NCBI RefSeq assembly: GCF_023617305.1
Contig: NZ_CP081485.1
Coordinates: 1,850,501-1,914,500, forward strand
Direction of reading: 5' to 3'
DNA from: Methanobrevibacter sp. TLL-48-HuF1
GTDB lineage: Archaea > Methanobacteriota > Methanobacteria > Methanobacteriales > Methanobacteriaceae
Length of the DNA stretch: 64,000 bases
Numbering within the stretch: the first letter of the stretch is position 1; each line of letters opens with the position of its first letter. Below the pieces are notes generated by a model that was not told where the DNA came from, ran no database searches, and saw only the letters and a program-made list of their open reading frames with translations. A program made the translations under genes and the position numbers. Of the stretch, positions 54,801 through 62,952 are shown in pieces.

Positions 54801-55390
54801 GTTTTGATAATTTGGAAAATAATAATCTCAAAAAACAGATATTAATAATGCCTTCCTGGAGAGAATATTTGCAAAAAAGTGAATTTGCTCTTAAAAATTC
54901 CAAATACTTTAAAGGATTAAATGATTTATTAAATAATGAAGAGTTAATTGGTTATGCTAAAGATAAAGGTTATAAAATAATTTTTAAACCGCATCCAAAT
55001 TTGGCAAATTTTATTCATTTGTTTGATTTAGATAAAAACATTATTGTGGATGATAAAAATACTTATCAGGAACTATTTAATGAGTCAAAATTACTTATAA
55101 CTGATTATTCATCTGTTGCTTTTGATTTTTCATATCTTAAAAAGCCAGTTATATATTATCAATACTCAGATGACTATAACTTTGATTTATCCAAAAGCTA
55201 TTTTGATTATAAAACAATGGGCTTTGGAGAAGTTATTAAAAAAGATGATGATTTAATAAAGTTAATTAAAGATTATTTGGATAATGATTGTGAAATGAAA
55301 GAAGTTTATAAAAAAAGAGTTGACGAGTTCTACAAATACAATGACCAAAATAACTCTAAAAGAGTTTATGACTGGATTTATGAAAATTAA
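51809..55390 (+). CDS. trimodular GT2-GT2-CDP-glycerol glycerophosphotransferase (TagF-like)
   Basis: A 1193-aa fusion of three enzymes. The first GT2 domain (residues 4-230) has VPVFNVG, CINDGSTDDS (about 38) and VDADDF (about 90). The second (about 334-560) has VIMASYNND, IVDDGSNDDS (about 372) and LDSDDK (about 427). The last 350 residues are a CDP-glycerol:poly(glycerophosphate) glycerophosphotransferase domain: WLFMDRRNEADDNAEQLF (about 845), FLQHGV with the conserved His (about 945), IFKPHPN (about 1062) and TDYSSVAFDF (about 1097), all hallmarks of TagF/TagB enzymes. It should add sugars and phosphopolyol units to a surface polymer. The donor (CDP-glycerol, CDP-ribitol or another) cannot be read from the sequence. 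It is divergent from the ABC exporter. Confidence 0.92.
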   Translation: MSKVKVSVIVPVFNVGVYLSTSLDSILNQSLEDIEIICINDGSTDDSLKILENYAKKDNRIKIISKENEGQGTARNVGLDNACGEFISFVDADDFIKKDMLEKLYNKSVNGNLDLVMCKVSSFDNETHVIDDNLWYYSLKCFSGFKKEVFNNLDTKEFTSLISVTPYNKLYRRSFVEKNNIRFPEKYIFEDEVFFYNVYLKAKRISLIDENLYYYRTNRKGSTVSKGLDKDYSDIIHIFRLICDLLVETNYINVYKKQVYNRFIHLILWRFSQTAPKYRKNFFNLMKKEFNEILNENSKDFSLNVDELDFKIKSRTLKVLNSNNLEEFEKLDSYKPFSVIMASYNNDKYLEDAVESLTVQNFGFEHNVELIIVDDGSNDDSLKIAKKYQKNYPYNIQVISKENGGQASARNLGLEYAKGDYINFLDSDDKLSPSTFKAVYDFLVKNPAADVISIPITFFDNQKGAHILNYKYKNEKVVNLLDEPDYPQLSASSAFIKREAIGNLRFNTGIVNSEDALFINKILIDNPKLGLVKNANYLYRKRFDESSTIDNSQKKKGFFTDRLKYYFKELIDYSVKKYGKTPKFIQYTLLYDLQWMVKVEEIENILTKEEINEFWEVFLDVLSYIDEDIIKNYKTLDNNVREFLLTIKQSDLTAKTINELQLNDRLGIHRFYIDIVNIKNGFLNISGLLMSNFNPDNIEIVAKCENKEFISKRFVYPTRKPLKFLSVGYKFPYDFDLEIPVDEIKDKKLTINVLSGNESFNLPITFEKHARLSTSSNYLIKDNNIVVFKDNSFYITSYSFIKMLKLEYKCLMKIYNDKGPYYTSALAFRLMYLFLYPFLKNKKIWLFMDRRNEADDNAEQLFKYALSRKDHVKKYFTVSKDSKDYSRLTNKYKNVLPFYSLKQRLIYLFADKIISSHPDENILNPFYAKNGDLYSGLITSEKYFLQHGVTKDNISKWIRKYDKDLSLILTVSPLERKSFLGEDYNYSPEIIQTLGFPRFDNLENNNLKKQILIMPSWREYLQKSEFALKNSKYFKGLNDLLNNEELIGYAKDKGYKIIFKPHPNLANFIHLFDLDKNIIVDDKNTYQELFNESKLLITDYSSVAFDFSYLKKPVIYYQYSDDYNFDLSKSYFDYKTMGFGEVIKKDDDLIKLIKDYLDNDCEMKEVYKKRVDEFYKYNDQNNSKRVYDWIYEN

Positions 55391-55409
55391 TTAACTAACA
55401 GGCCAGATT

Positions 55410-56450
55410 ATGACAATTATGAATAATTTATTTGGAAATAAAAAAAAGTTGATTCAGGAAAATAAAGTTCTTAAACAAGAAATAGAAAATTTACATAAAG
55501 AGATTGATTCTCTTAACGATAAATATAACAATCTTAGTAAAATTAGAGCTAATGAACATACTGCAGCTAGCTTTTGTAATTGGTCTTATATAAATTATTA
55601 TTTTAGAGATGATTTTGAGGAAAAATTCAAGAAAATGGTTGAAAATTTACCTAAAGAATCAAAAAACTACTTTAAATGGCTTTTTTTAAGAAGTTTAGCT
55701 ATTAATTATAACAGAAGAGAAACTTTATTTTTTGATGATGAACTGGAAAAACAAAAACAGTGGACAGATTTTAAAATAAATAATGTATCTGAGGATAAAA
55801 TAGGAAAATATAACTTTAAAGGCGGATATAATCTTCATGGATTTATAGATTTAAATTTAAGTAAAGAAGATAAGAATTTTCTTGAAAATAAAGATATAAT
55901 TGATGCAGGAGCATTTACTGGAGATACTGCAATTCCATTATCTGAAGTTACTCATAAAAATGTTTTTGCTTTTGAACCATTTGAAGAGTCTTTTAAATTA
56001 TTAAAAGAAAATGTTGAAATAAATAATATTTCAAATATAAAACCTGTAAACAAATCTTTAGGAAATATTAATGGTGAGCGAAGTTTATATTTAGCTAATG
56101 ATAATTTTCAGGGGATTACATCTGATTCTAACTTAAGAAAATATACAGAAGAGCTAAAAGTTCAAGAGGTGACTGTTGATCAATTTGTCAAGGAAAATAA
56201 CTTGGATGTTGGTTTGATTACTATTGATGTTGAAGGAGCGGAAAAGGATCTTTTAAATGGAGCTATTGAAACAATAAAAAGCCAAAAACCAATGCTGTTT
56301 ATTAGTATGTATCATAGTGTTGAAGATTTCTTTGAAATAAAACCTTGGATTGAGAATTTAGATCTAGGTTATAAATTTGAGATTATTAAAGAACAGCCCT
56401 GGACATTTATTGCGGATACTATTTTAAAATGCAAAATAATTAATGATTGA
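55410..56450 (+). CDS. FkbM-family methyltransferase with N-terminal coiled coil
   Basis: A 346-aa S-adenosylmethionine-dependent methyltransferase of the FkbM type, commonly acting on sugars of surface glycans. Residues about 10-45 form a coiled coil (KVLKQEIENLHKEIDSLNDK). The Rossmann core begins DIIDAGAFTGDTAIPL (SAM-binding, about 163), with FAFEPFEESFKLLKENV and LITIDVEGAEKDLL (about 270), the family motif, followed by MLFISMYHSVEDF. ATG 55410 or, 9 bases on, ATG 55419 may be the start. It follows the trimodular gene by 19 bases and is likely in the same transcript. The coiled coil might tether it to that enzyme or to the polymerising complex (inference). Confidence 0.88.
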   Translation: MTIMNNLFGNKKKLIQENKVLKQEIENLHKEIDSLNDKYNNLSKIRANEHTAASFCNWSYINYYFRDDFEEKFKKMVENLPKESKNYFKWLFLRSLAINYNRRETLFFDDELEKQKQWTDFKINNVSEDKIGKYNFKGGYNLHGFIDLNLSKEDKNFLENKDIIDAGAFTGDTAIPLSEVTHKNVFAFEPFEESFKLLKENVEINNISNIKPVNKSLGNINGERSLYLANDNFQGITSDSNLRKYTEELKVQEVTVDQFVKENNLDVGLITIDVEGAEKDLLNGAIETIKSQKPMLFISMYHSVEDFFEIKPWIENLDLGYKFEIIKEQPWTFIADTILKCKIIND

Positions 56451-56767
56451 TTAACACTTTTAAAATCAGTATTGATTCGTGTTTATGTTATTAATAAGGA
56501 AAATATAAATAGTATAATTTATATAATTATTATTGTTAATAATTTGTTTATTAATTTAAAAGATTAGCATATTTAAATTATAATTCTAGAACTTGATGTT
56601 GAAATCATAAATTAGGTGATGATATTTATTTTAAATTAAACAATTTAATGTAACTGACATTTAATGAAATTAATTATGATAATGAACTTAGTAGCGTTTT
56701 AGATATTTATGAGATTAATAAATAATTTTGATTTTATTAATAAATGGTTAATAAAGGGGGGGTTTAA
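56451..56767 (+). promoter_or_regulatory. gap before second FkbM gene, with G7 ribosome site
   Basis: 317 very A/T-rich bases with only short frames (about 20 codons near 56660-56725). I see no RNA gene. A run of seven G at 56756-56762 forms the ribosome site 5 bases before TTG 56768. A promoter for the downstream set probably lies here, but I cannot single out a TATA box. Confidence 0.45.
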
Positions 56768-58042
56768 TTGAAATTAGATTCTGATGATTTTACTAATGAT
56801 GTGAATTCTATATTTGAGTTATATTTAAAAAAATGTACTATATTTGAGAAGTTTATAGAGTATTATTCGCATAAACAAAATGATTATATGGTAAATTTTA
56901 AGAAACTACATAAAGATGTTAATAATTTTAAGAAACACCAAATTTTGATTAATAATAATATTGAATTATCAATTCAAGAATCAATGAAACTTATAAAGGA
57001 TAATAATAAGTTATTATTGAATTTAATTCAAAAGTTGGATGTGATTGATTATTTTGGTGTTTTTGCGGAGCATCAAAAAATTTCGGATAATGATTTTAAT
57101 GGAAATGGTGATTCTCGTAGTTTTCAAAAAGAATTTAACAAGGTTTTATTAAGAGAGGATTTATATAAAAAATATTATGAGTATAAAAATTATTTTTTTA
57201 AAGGCTATGAAAATTTATTAAAGGAAGTTCTCGATACTGATTTTTTATTTGATTTATGTTATTTTAACAATATTGAATTTTTGGCTTACTCCCCATATGA
57301 AAATAGATTATTATTTGAAACCAAAGATGGTATAAAGTTATTAACGAATAATCATATCTGGACATTATATGAAGTTATAGGATTAAATTCATATATTTTT
57401 CCTCAATTATATCAGTTTGATGAATTTGTAGTTTTTGATGTGGGGATGAATAGAGGTTATTCCTCTTTAAAATTCGCTAATTTTGAGAACTGTTATAATG
57501 TTTTTGGTTTTGAGATTGATGATGAAACTCATAGGTTAGCTTTAGAAAATATTCATATTAATCCTACTTTACAAGACAAAATAACAACTTATAATTTCGG
57601 ACTTTCTGATGAAGAGGGTAAAGTTGATTTATATTGTTTAGAGGGGTGTGATGGGGTTAATACTATGTTTCCTGACATACCCATTCAAAAAGAGATTAGT
57701 ACTAAAGAAAATAATAAGTATATAAAAAAGGTTAATGTCAAAAAAGCTAGTAATGTTATTTCAGAGATTATTGATAATCATAATATTACATCCAATATTG
57801 TTTTGAAAATAGATACTGAAGGAGCAGAATATAAAATCATTAATGATTTAATTAAATCAAAATTAATAAATAAATTTGATTTAATTGTAGGTGAGGGACA
57901 TTTTATAGATGGTGAAAATTTTGAGAGTGATTTATTAAAATTTGGATTTAAAAAGATTCTTGTTAATGAATCTCAATTTACATATGATTTTGCATATGTT
58001 AAAGAAAAATATTATAATAAATGGCCTTTGTTAGATCGTTAG
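56768..58042 (+). CDS. second FkbM-family methyltransferase
   Basis: A 424-aa protein starting at TTG 56768 behind a G7 tract. The first 200 residues are helical and of no known family (Lys/Asn-rich, with a MVNFKKLHKDVNNFKKHQ-type coiled coil). The C-terminal half is a SAM-dependent methyltransferase: FVVFDVGMNRGYSSLKF (about 220), VFGFEIDDETHRLALENIHI (about 246), and IVLKIDTEGAEYKII (about 345), followed by LIVGEGHF. It is clearly distinct from the FkbM protein upstream in both N-terminal region and motif details, so not a recent duplicate. The likely job is sugar O-methylation in the surface polymer, inferred from family and place. Base composition is more A/T-rich than in wecC nearby. Confidence 0.85.
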   Translation: MKLDSDDFTNDVNSIFELYLKKCTIFEKFIEYYSHKQNDYMVNFKKLHKDVNNFKKHQILINNNIELSIQESMKLIKDNNKLLLNLIQKLDVIDYFGVFAEHQKISDNDFNGNGDSRSFQKEFNKVLLREDLYKKYYEYKNYFFKGYENLLKEVLDTDFLFDLCYFNNIEFLAYSPYENRLLFETKDGIKLLTNNHIWTLYEVIGLNSYIFPQLYQFDEFVVFDVGMNRGYSSLKFANFENCYNVFGFEIDDETHRLALENIHINPTLQDKITTYNFGLSDEEGKVDLYCLEGCDGVNTMFPDIPIQKEISTKENNKYIKKVNVKKASNVISEIIDNHNITSNIVLKIDTEGAEYKIINDLIKSKLINKFDLIVGEGHFIDGENFESDLLKFGFKKILVNESQFTYDFAYVKEKYYNKWPLLDR

Positions 58043-58060
58043 GGGAGATAGTGGTTTTTT

Positions 58061-59038
58061 ATGATTAAAATTTCTGTTGTAATGCCTGTTTTTAATTCTG
58101 AAAGTTATTTAAAAGAATCTATTGGGAGTATTTTAAGTCAATCATTAAAGGATATTGAAATTATTTGTGTTGATGATGGTTCTACAGATGATTCTTTAAA
58201 TATTTTAAATAAATATGAGAGTAATAATGAAAATATGAAAGTTATATCTCAAATTAATAAGGGTCCAGGTGGTGCAAGAAATACTGGCCTAAAATATGCT
58301 AAAGGGGAATATGTATATTTTATAGATTCTGATGATATTTTAAGGTTAGATTCCGCATTGGAAGAATTATATCGTATTTTAAAGAATAATAATTTAGATT
58401 TATTGATTTTCCCGTTATTAAATTATGATAATGATACTAATGAAATATTTGAAACAAAATATTTTAAAATGAAAGATTTATATGATTCTGTTGGCGAGTC
58501 TATATTCACTTATAAAGATATATCAGATATTTTGTTTTCCACATGCAATTCAACTTGTTGTAAAGTGTATTCTAAAAACTTTCTTTTAGATAATGATATA
58601 TCTTTCCCTGAAAACCTTATTTTTGAGGATAATGTTTTTCATTTTCATGTTATGTTAGCTGCTAAAAAAATTTATTTTTATAATAAATATCTTTATCTTA
58701 GAAGACATAGGGAACATTCTATAATTACAAGTGCTGATGATAGGTATATGGATTGTCTTGTAATTTATGATATTCTTTTTGATTTATTTAAAGATTATAA
58801 TATTTTTGATAAATTTAAAGTTGAATTATATAATTATATGGTATTTGGTATTAAATCATGGTTTTTAGATATTGGCGAAATTAATAAGGATGATTTTTTT
58901 AAAGATATAAAAAAATATCTTAAAAAGTACAATAGTTCTATGGAAGGATTATTATATATGAATAACAGTAATTTTTTAGAGAATGTTTTAAAAGCAAAAT
59001 CTTATGATGAATATTTAAGTTTAGTTGAGAAAAAATGA
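58061..59038 (+). CDS. family 2 glycosyltransferase
   Basis: A 325-aa inverting glycosyltransferase with a GT-A fold. VSVVMPVFNSESYLKESI (residues 4-21), CVDDGSTDDSLNIL (about 33-46), GPGGARNTGLKYAKGEYVYF and the metal-binding DSDD (about 88-91) are all intact, as is the acceptor-side FEDNVFHFHVMLAA (about 187-200) and the RRHREHSI motif (about 217), seen in many Methanobrevibacter and Firmicutes surface-glycan GT2 enzymes. No membrane segment, so it is cytoplasmic or peripheral. Sugar and acceptor are unknown. It lies 18 bases after the FkbM gene and 45 before wecC. Confidence 0.92.
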   Translation: MIKISVVMPVFNSESYLKESIGSILSQSLKDIEIICVDDGSTDDSLNILNKYESNNENMKVISQINKGPGGARNTGLKYAKGEYVYFIDSDDILRLDSALEELYRILKNNNLDLLIFPLLNYDNDTNEIFETKYFKMKDLYDSVGESIFTYKDISDILFSTCNSTCCKVYSKNFLLDNDISFPENLIFEDNVFHFHVMLAAKKIYFYNKYLYLRRHREHSIITSADDRYMDCLVIYDILFDLFKDYNIFDKFKVELYNYMVFGIKSWFLDIGEINKDDFFKDIKKYLKKYNSSMEGLLYMNNSNFLENVLKAKSYDEYLSLVEKK

Positions 59039-59083
59039 TTTTTTAGATATATGATGTTTAGATAATATTTTTGGAGGATATTT

Positions 59084-60325
59084 ATGAAAATTTGTATTAT
59101 TGGACAAGGCTACATCGGATTGCCAACAGCTGCACTTTTTACTAAAAATCATTGCGAAGTTGTTGGAGTAGATGTTAATGAAAAGGTTGTTGAAACTTTA
59201 AATCAGGGAAAAATTCATATTGAAGAACCTGGAATTGGTGAAATAATTAAAAAAGCTGTTGAAAAAGGCGTATATTCTGCTTCAACAACACCTGTAAAAG
59301 CTGATGCATTTATAATAACTGTGCCAACACCATACATTGCTGAAAATTACACATGTGATTTAAGTTATGTTATCAGTGCATGTGAATCCATACTTCCTTA
59401 TTTGGAAAAAGGAAATACTGTAATTGTTGAATCTACAATAGCTCCAATGTCTATGGATGATTATGTTAAACCTATTTTTGAAAAAGCCGGTTACACAATA
59501 GGAAAAGACTTATACCTTGCCCATTGCCCTGAGAGAGTCCTTCCAGGAAAAATCATGTATGAATTAGTACATAATGATCGTATTGTAGGTGGAATAACCC
59601 CTGAATGCTCAATTAAAGCCAGTGAAGTTTATGGTCAGTTTGTTGAAGGTGCATTAATGAAAACAGAAGCAAAAACTGCAGAATTATCCAAATGTATGGA
59701 AAATACTTTTAGAGACGTTAACATTGCACTAGCTAATGAACTTACAAAAATATGTACTAAAATAGGAGTAAATGCATTGGATGTAATTGAAATGGCAAAT
59801 AAACATCCAAGAGTAAACCTGCACTCACCAGGACCTGGAGTTGGAGGACACTGCCTAGCTATTGACCCTTATTTCATTTATTCAAAAGCACCGGAATATG
59901 CAAAAATAATAAAACTAGCCAGAGACACCAACAACTCAATGCCCGAATTTGTATATGAAAATGTTAAAAAAATAACACCAAATGGCAAAATAGCAGTTTT
60001 AGGAGTTGCATATAAAGGAAACACTGGTGATGACAGGGAAAGTCCGGCATATGAGATAATAGCTAAATTAAAAGAAGACAACTATGAAATAAGCATCTGT
60101 GATCCCCATGTAGCCAATGAAGAATATGTTGATTTAAACCAAGCCACCAAAAATGCGAGCCTTGTTTTAATTTTATGCGACCATGATGAGTTTAAAGACC
60201 TTGATTACGATTTAATCAAAGAAAACATGAAAAATCCAATTATATTTGACACCAAAAATATAATAAAAGAAGTACCTGAAGATATTAAGCTTTACAATTA
60301 TGGAAACTTATATAATATTTTTTGA
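59084..60325 (+). CDS. wecC: UDP-N-acetyl-D-mannosamine dehydrogenase family (WecC-like)
   Basis: A 413-aa NAD-dependent UDP-sugar 6-dehydrogenase, oxidising a UDP-HexNAc (by homology UDP-ManNAc) to the uronic acid. The N-terminal Rossmann motif GQGYIGLPTA (residues 6-15), VPTPY, LAHCPERVLPGK (about 145-156), the helix TAELSKCMENTFRDVNIAL, the catalytic Cys at about 257 in GVGGHCLAIDPYFI, and the C-terminal domain with LGVAYKGNTGDDRESP are all present. The CPER.LPG and TAEL..CMEN variants favour WecC over UDP-glucose dehydrogenase. Third codon positions carry visibly more C than the flanking glycosyltransferases, so it may have a different history. GGAGG at 59073-59077 is its ribosome site. 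No WecB epimerase gene is in the window. Confidence 0.92.
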   Translation: MKICIIGQGYIGLPTAALFTKNHCEVVGVDVNEKVVETLNQGKIHIEEPGIGEIIKKAVEKGVYSASTTPVKADAFIITVPTPYIAENYTCDLSYVISACESILPYLEKGNTVIVESTIAPMSMDDYVKPIFEKAGYTIGKDLYLAHCPERVLPGKIMYELVHNDRIVGGITPECSIKASEVYGQFVEGALMKTEAKTAELSKCMENTFRDVNIALANELTKICTKIGVNALDVIEMANKHPRVNLHSPGPGVGGHCLAIDPYFIYSKAPEYAKIIKLARDTNNSMPEFVYENVKKITPNGKIAVLGVAYKGNTGDDRESPAYEIIAKLKEDNYEISICDPHVANEEYVDLNQATKNASLVLILCDHDEFKDLDYDLIKENMKNPIIFDTKNIIKEVPEDIKLYNYGNLYNIF

Positions 60326-62916
60326 TTGAGTTGAAAAAAATGAAATATAAAGTTAGTATTATAATTCCTGTATATAATGTTGAATTGTATTTAGAAAAAT
60401 GTTTATTTTCTTTATTTGCTCAGTCATTAGGATTTGAAAATTTAGAGATTATATTGGTTGATGATTGTTCTACAGATAGAAGTAAACAGATTATTAGTGC
60501 TTATGATAATGTTTATGAAAATATTAAAGGAGTATTTTTGAATAAAAATTCTGGTGTTGCAGGTAAACCACGTAATGTAGGTATGGAATATGCAACATCT
60601 GATTATTTAATTTTTTTAGATCCTGATGATGTTCTTAAAGAAGATGCTTGTGAAATTCTTTTTAATAAAATTGAGGATGAAAATGCAGATATTGTTACTG
60701 GTGTGCATTCTATAATTGATAATGATGATGAAGTAATTTTTCCAGGTTTATTAATAAACTCTTTTACTAATCCTCTTGATACTTGGAAAGATAGACAACG
60801 AGATTTTGATAATGTTTTTAGGGATGAGATGAAATTTTCATCAATTAAAGATATGGAATATTTTTTAGGAAATTTTGGGTTGTCTAGTAAAATTTTTAGA
60901 AGGAAATTTATAGAAAAACATACTATTAAGTTTCCAGAATATATTCCTGGTGAAGATTCTGTTTTTTTATTTAATTCATTAATTAATGCTAGGGGTATTG
61001 TTTTTTTAAATAAAATTATTTATGTTTATAATAACTCTCGTAATGATGAAAATAATAATTCTTTAAGTTTTCAAAAAGACTTAAAACGAAATCTTGGTCG
61101 ATTGGATGCTTATTTAATCATGTTAAATATTAGTAAGGAAAAAGATATGTTATATCCTTTTGTTCAATATCTTTTAAAATCTAAATTAGTCTATTTTACA
61201 AACAATTTTTTAGTAGGTAATGATTTAAGTTATGATGAGATGCTTGAAATTTTAAAAAAAGCACAGCCTCTTTTTAGTGAATCTTATGATTTTGATGTTA
61301 ATGTAACTAATTTCAAATTATTATTTGATTTACTAAATATTAAAAAATATGATGAAGCAATTAAATATATTTCTTCAATTAAAAAGAGCGATAATTCTAT
61401 AAATAATATTTCTAAAGTTAATAAAAGATTAAAACAGAAAAATATTAAGGTTGCTTTAATCATGGATGCTTTCACATATAATTCGTATAAAGATGAATTT
61501 ATTCCAATTATTTTAGAGCCTCATAATTGGTTAGAATCTTTTGAAAAAAATCAACCAGATATATTTTTCTGTGAATCTGCTTATCATGGATTTTTTAAAG
61601 ATGAAATGGTTGATGGAATAGCGGTTGAAAGTAAACATGATGGGCCTTGGTTTAAAAAAATCGGTGTTAATTATAATACTAAAAAAGAGTTTAGAAATGA
61701 ACTTTTTAAAATATTAGATTATTGTAATAAACATAATATTCCTACTGTTTTTTGGAATAAAGAGGACCCTACATCTTTCAATAATCAAGATTATAATTTT
61801 ATTGATACTGCATTAAGGTTTGATTATATTTTCACAACATCTGAAGAGTGTATTTCTAAATATAATTCTAGGGGACATTATAATGTTTATCCATTGATGT
61901 TTGCATCTAATCTAAAATTATTTAATCCGATTCATAATGAAACTAGAAAAGATGATTTGATTGTATTTGCAGGTAGTTGGTATAAGCAATTTGAAGAAAG
62001 ATGCAATGTAATGGTCGATTTTTTTGATAAAATATTGGAAAGTAATTTTGATTTAAAAATTTATGATAGAGCTTATGGAAAAAATTGGTCTAATAGAATT
62101 TTTCCAAGGAAATATACTAACTATATATATCCTGCAGTTCCATTTAATAAAATGTCTGAAGTGTATAAGGAAAGTAAATTTGGGTTAAATATTAATACTG
62201 TTGTAGATTCTTATACTATGTTTGCAAGGAGAATATTTGAATTAATGTCATCAAATACCTTTGTTATTTCAAATTTTTCTAAAGGGATTTATGATATTTT
62301 TAAAAATAATGTTATTTATTTAGATAAATTGGATAAATTGGATTTTAATAATTTAGATATAGATAATATTATTGAAGATAATTTATATAATGTTTTGGAG
62401 AATCATAATTATACTAAACGTTTCCAATATATATTAGATTCAATAAACTTTGATTATCAAAAGGAATATGCCAATGTTACAATCTTTTATAATTTAACAA
62501 AGAGTACTAAAATTGAAGATATTAAGAAACATTTTAGTTCAATTCAATATCCATTTAAAAATTTAATTGTTGTAATTGATAATGAAAGAGGTAATAGGAA
62601 TATTTACAATAAACTTGAAAAAGAAGATATTTTATTTATTCTAAAAAAAGATTTATTAAGTTTAAAAGATGATTTTAATGATAATGATTTTTTTATTTTT
62701 GCAGATGTTTCTGTTAATAAGGATTTTATAAAAAAATCATTATTACATTATCAGTATTTATCTAAAAATTTTGGAATTAGGTTTGATGAATATGATAAAT
62801 TCATGTTTAGTACTACTAATACTTTGGATAATGTTATATTTAATGGTAATTTATTTGAAAATGTAATTGGCCAGTATTTGAATGATGATTTATTGGTTGA
62901 TATTTATCTTATTTAA
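60322..62916 (+). CDS. GT2-CgeB-like fused glycosyltransferase
   Basis: Up to 864 aa. The frame starts at TTG 60322, overlapping the wecC stop, but ATG 60340 (MKYKVSI) fits the GT2 opening better. Residues about 7-330 are a GT2 domain (VSIIIPVYNVELYLEKC, LVDDCSTDRS, FLDPDD, PGEDSVFLFNSL). Residues about 370-690 match CgeB-like/GT4 transferases: ALIMDAFTYNSYKDEF, FWNKEDPTSF (about 472), FAGSWYKQFEER, IYDRAYGKNWSNR and the C-terminal NINTVVDSYTMFARRIFELM. The final 150 residues look like a second GT2-type Rossmann half (VTIFYNLTK, LIVVIDNERG, FFIFADVSV) without a clear DxD. It probably adds two sugars in sequence to a polymer or protein. Confidence 0.85.
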   Translation: MIELKKMKYKVSIIIPVYNVELYLEKCLFSLFAQSLGFENLEIILVDDCSTDRSKQIISAYDNVYENIKGVFLNKNSGVAGKPRNVGMEYATSDYLIFLDPDDVLKEDACEILFNKIEDENADIVTGVHSIIDNDDEVIFPGLLINSFTNPLDTWKDRQRDFDNVFRDEMKFSSIKDMEYFLGNFGLSSKIFRRKFIEKHTIKFPEYIPGEDSVFLFNSLINARGIVFLNKIIYVYNNSRNDENNNSLSFQKDLKRNLGRLDAYLIMLNISKEKDMLYPFVQYLLKSKLVYFTNNFLVGNDLSYDEMLEILKKAQPLFSESYDFDVNVTNFKLLFDLLNIKKYDEAIKYISSIKKSDNSINNISKVNKRLKQKNIKVALIMDAFTYNSYKDEFIPIILEPHNWLESFEKNQPDIFFCESAYHGFFKDEMVDGIAVESKHDGPWFKKIGVNYNTKKEFRNELFKILDYCNKHNIPTVFWNKEDPTSFNNQDYNFIDTALRFDYIFTTSEECISKYNSRGHYNVYPLMFASNLKLFNPIHNETRKDDLIVFAGSWYKQFEERCNVMVDFFDKILESNFDLKIYDRAYGKNWSNRIFPRKYTNYIYPAVPFNKMSEVYKESKFGLNINTVVDSYTMFARRIFELMSSNTFVISNFSKGIYDIFKNNVIYLDKLDKLDFNNLDIDNIIEDNLYNVLENHNYTKRFQYILDSINFDYQKEYANVTIFYNLTKSTKIEDIKKHFSSIQYPFKNLIVVIDNERGNRNIYNKLEKEDILFILKKDLLSLKDDFNDNDFFIFADVSVNKDFIKKSLLHYQYLSKNFGIRFDEYDKFMFSTTNTLDNVIFNGNLFENVIGQYLNDDLLVDIYLI

Positions 62917-62952
62917 TAAATATTTGTTGTGTTATGATTATATTTGCTAAAG

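Noticed and set aside
56620-56725. A short frame of about 20 codons before the second FkbM gene as a gene remnant
   Set aside because: Too short, no recognisable similarity and interrupted upstream; expected by chance in A/T-rich DNA.
59084-60325. WecC-like gene as UDP-glucose 6-dehydrogenase
   Set aside because: The CPER.LPGK and TAELSKCMEN variants and the GVGGHC active site fit the UDP-ManNAc branch better, though substrate was not proved.
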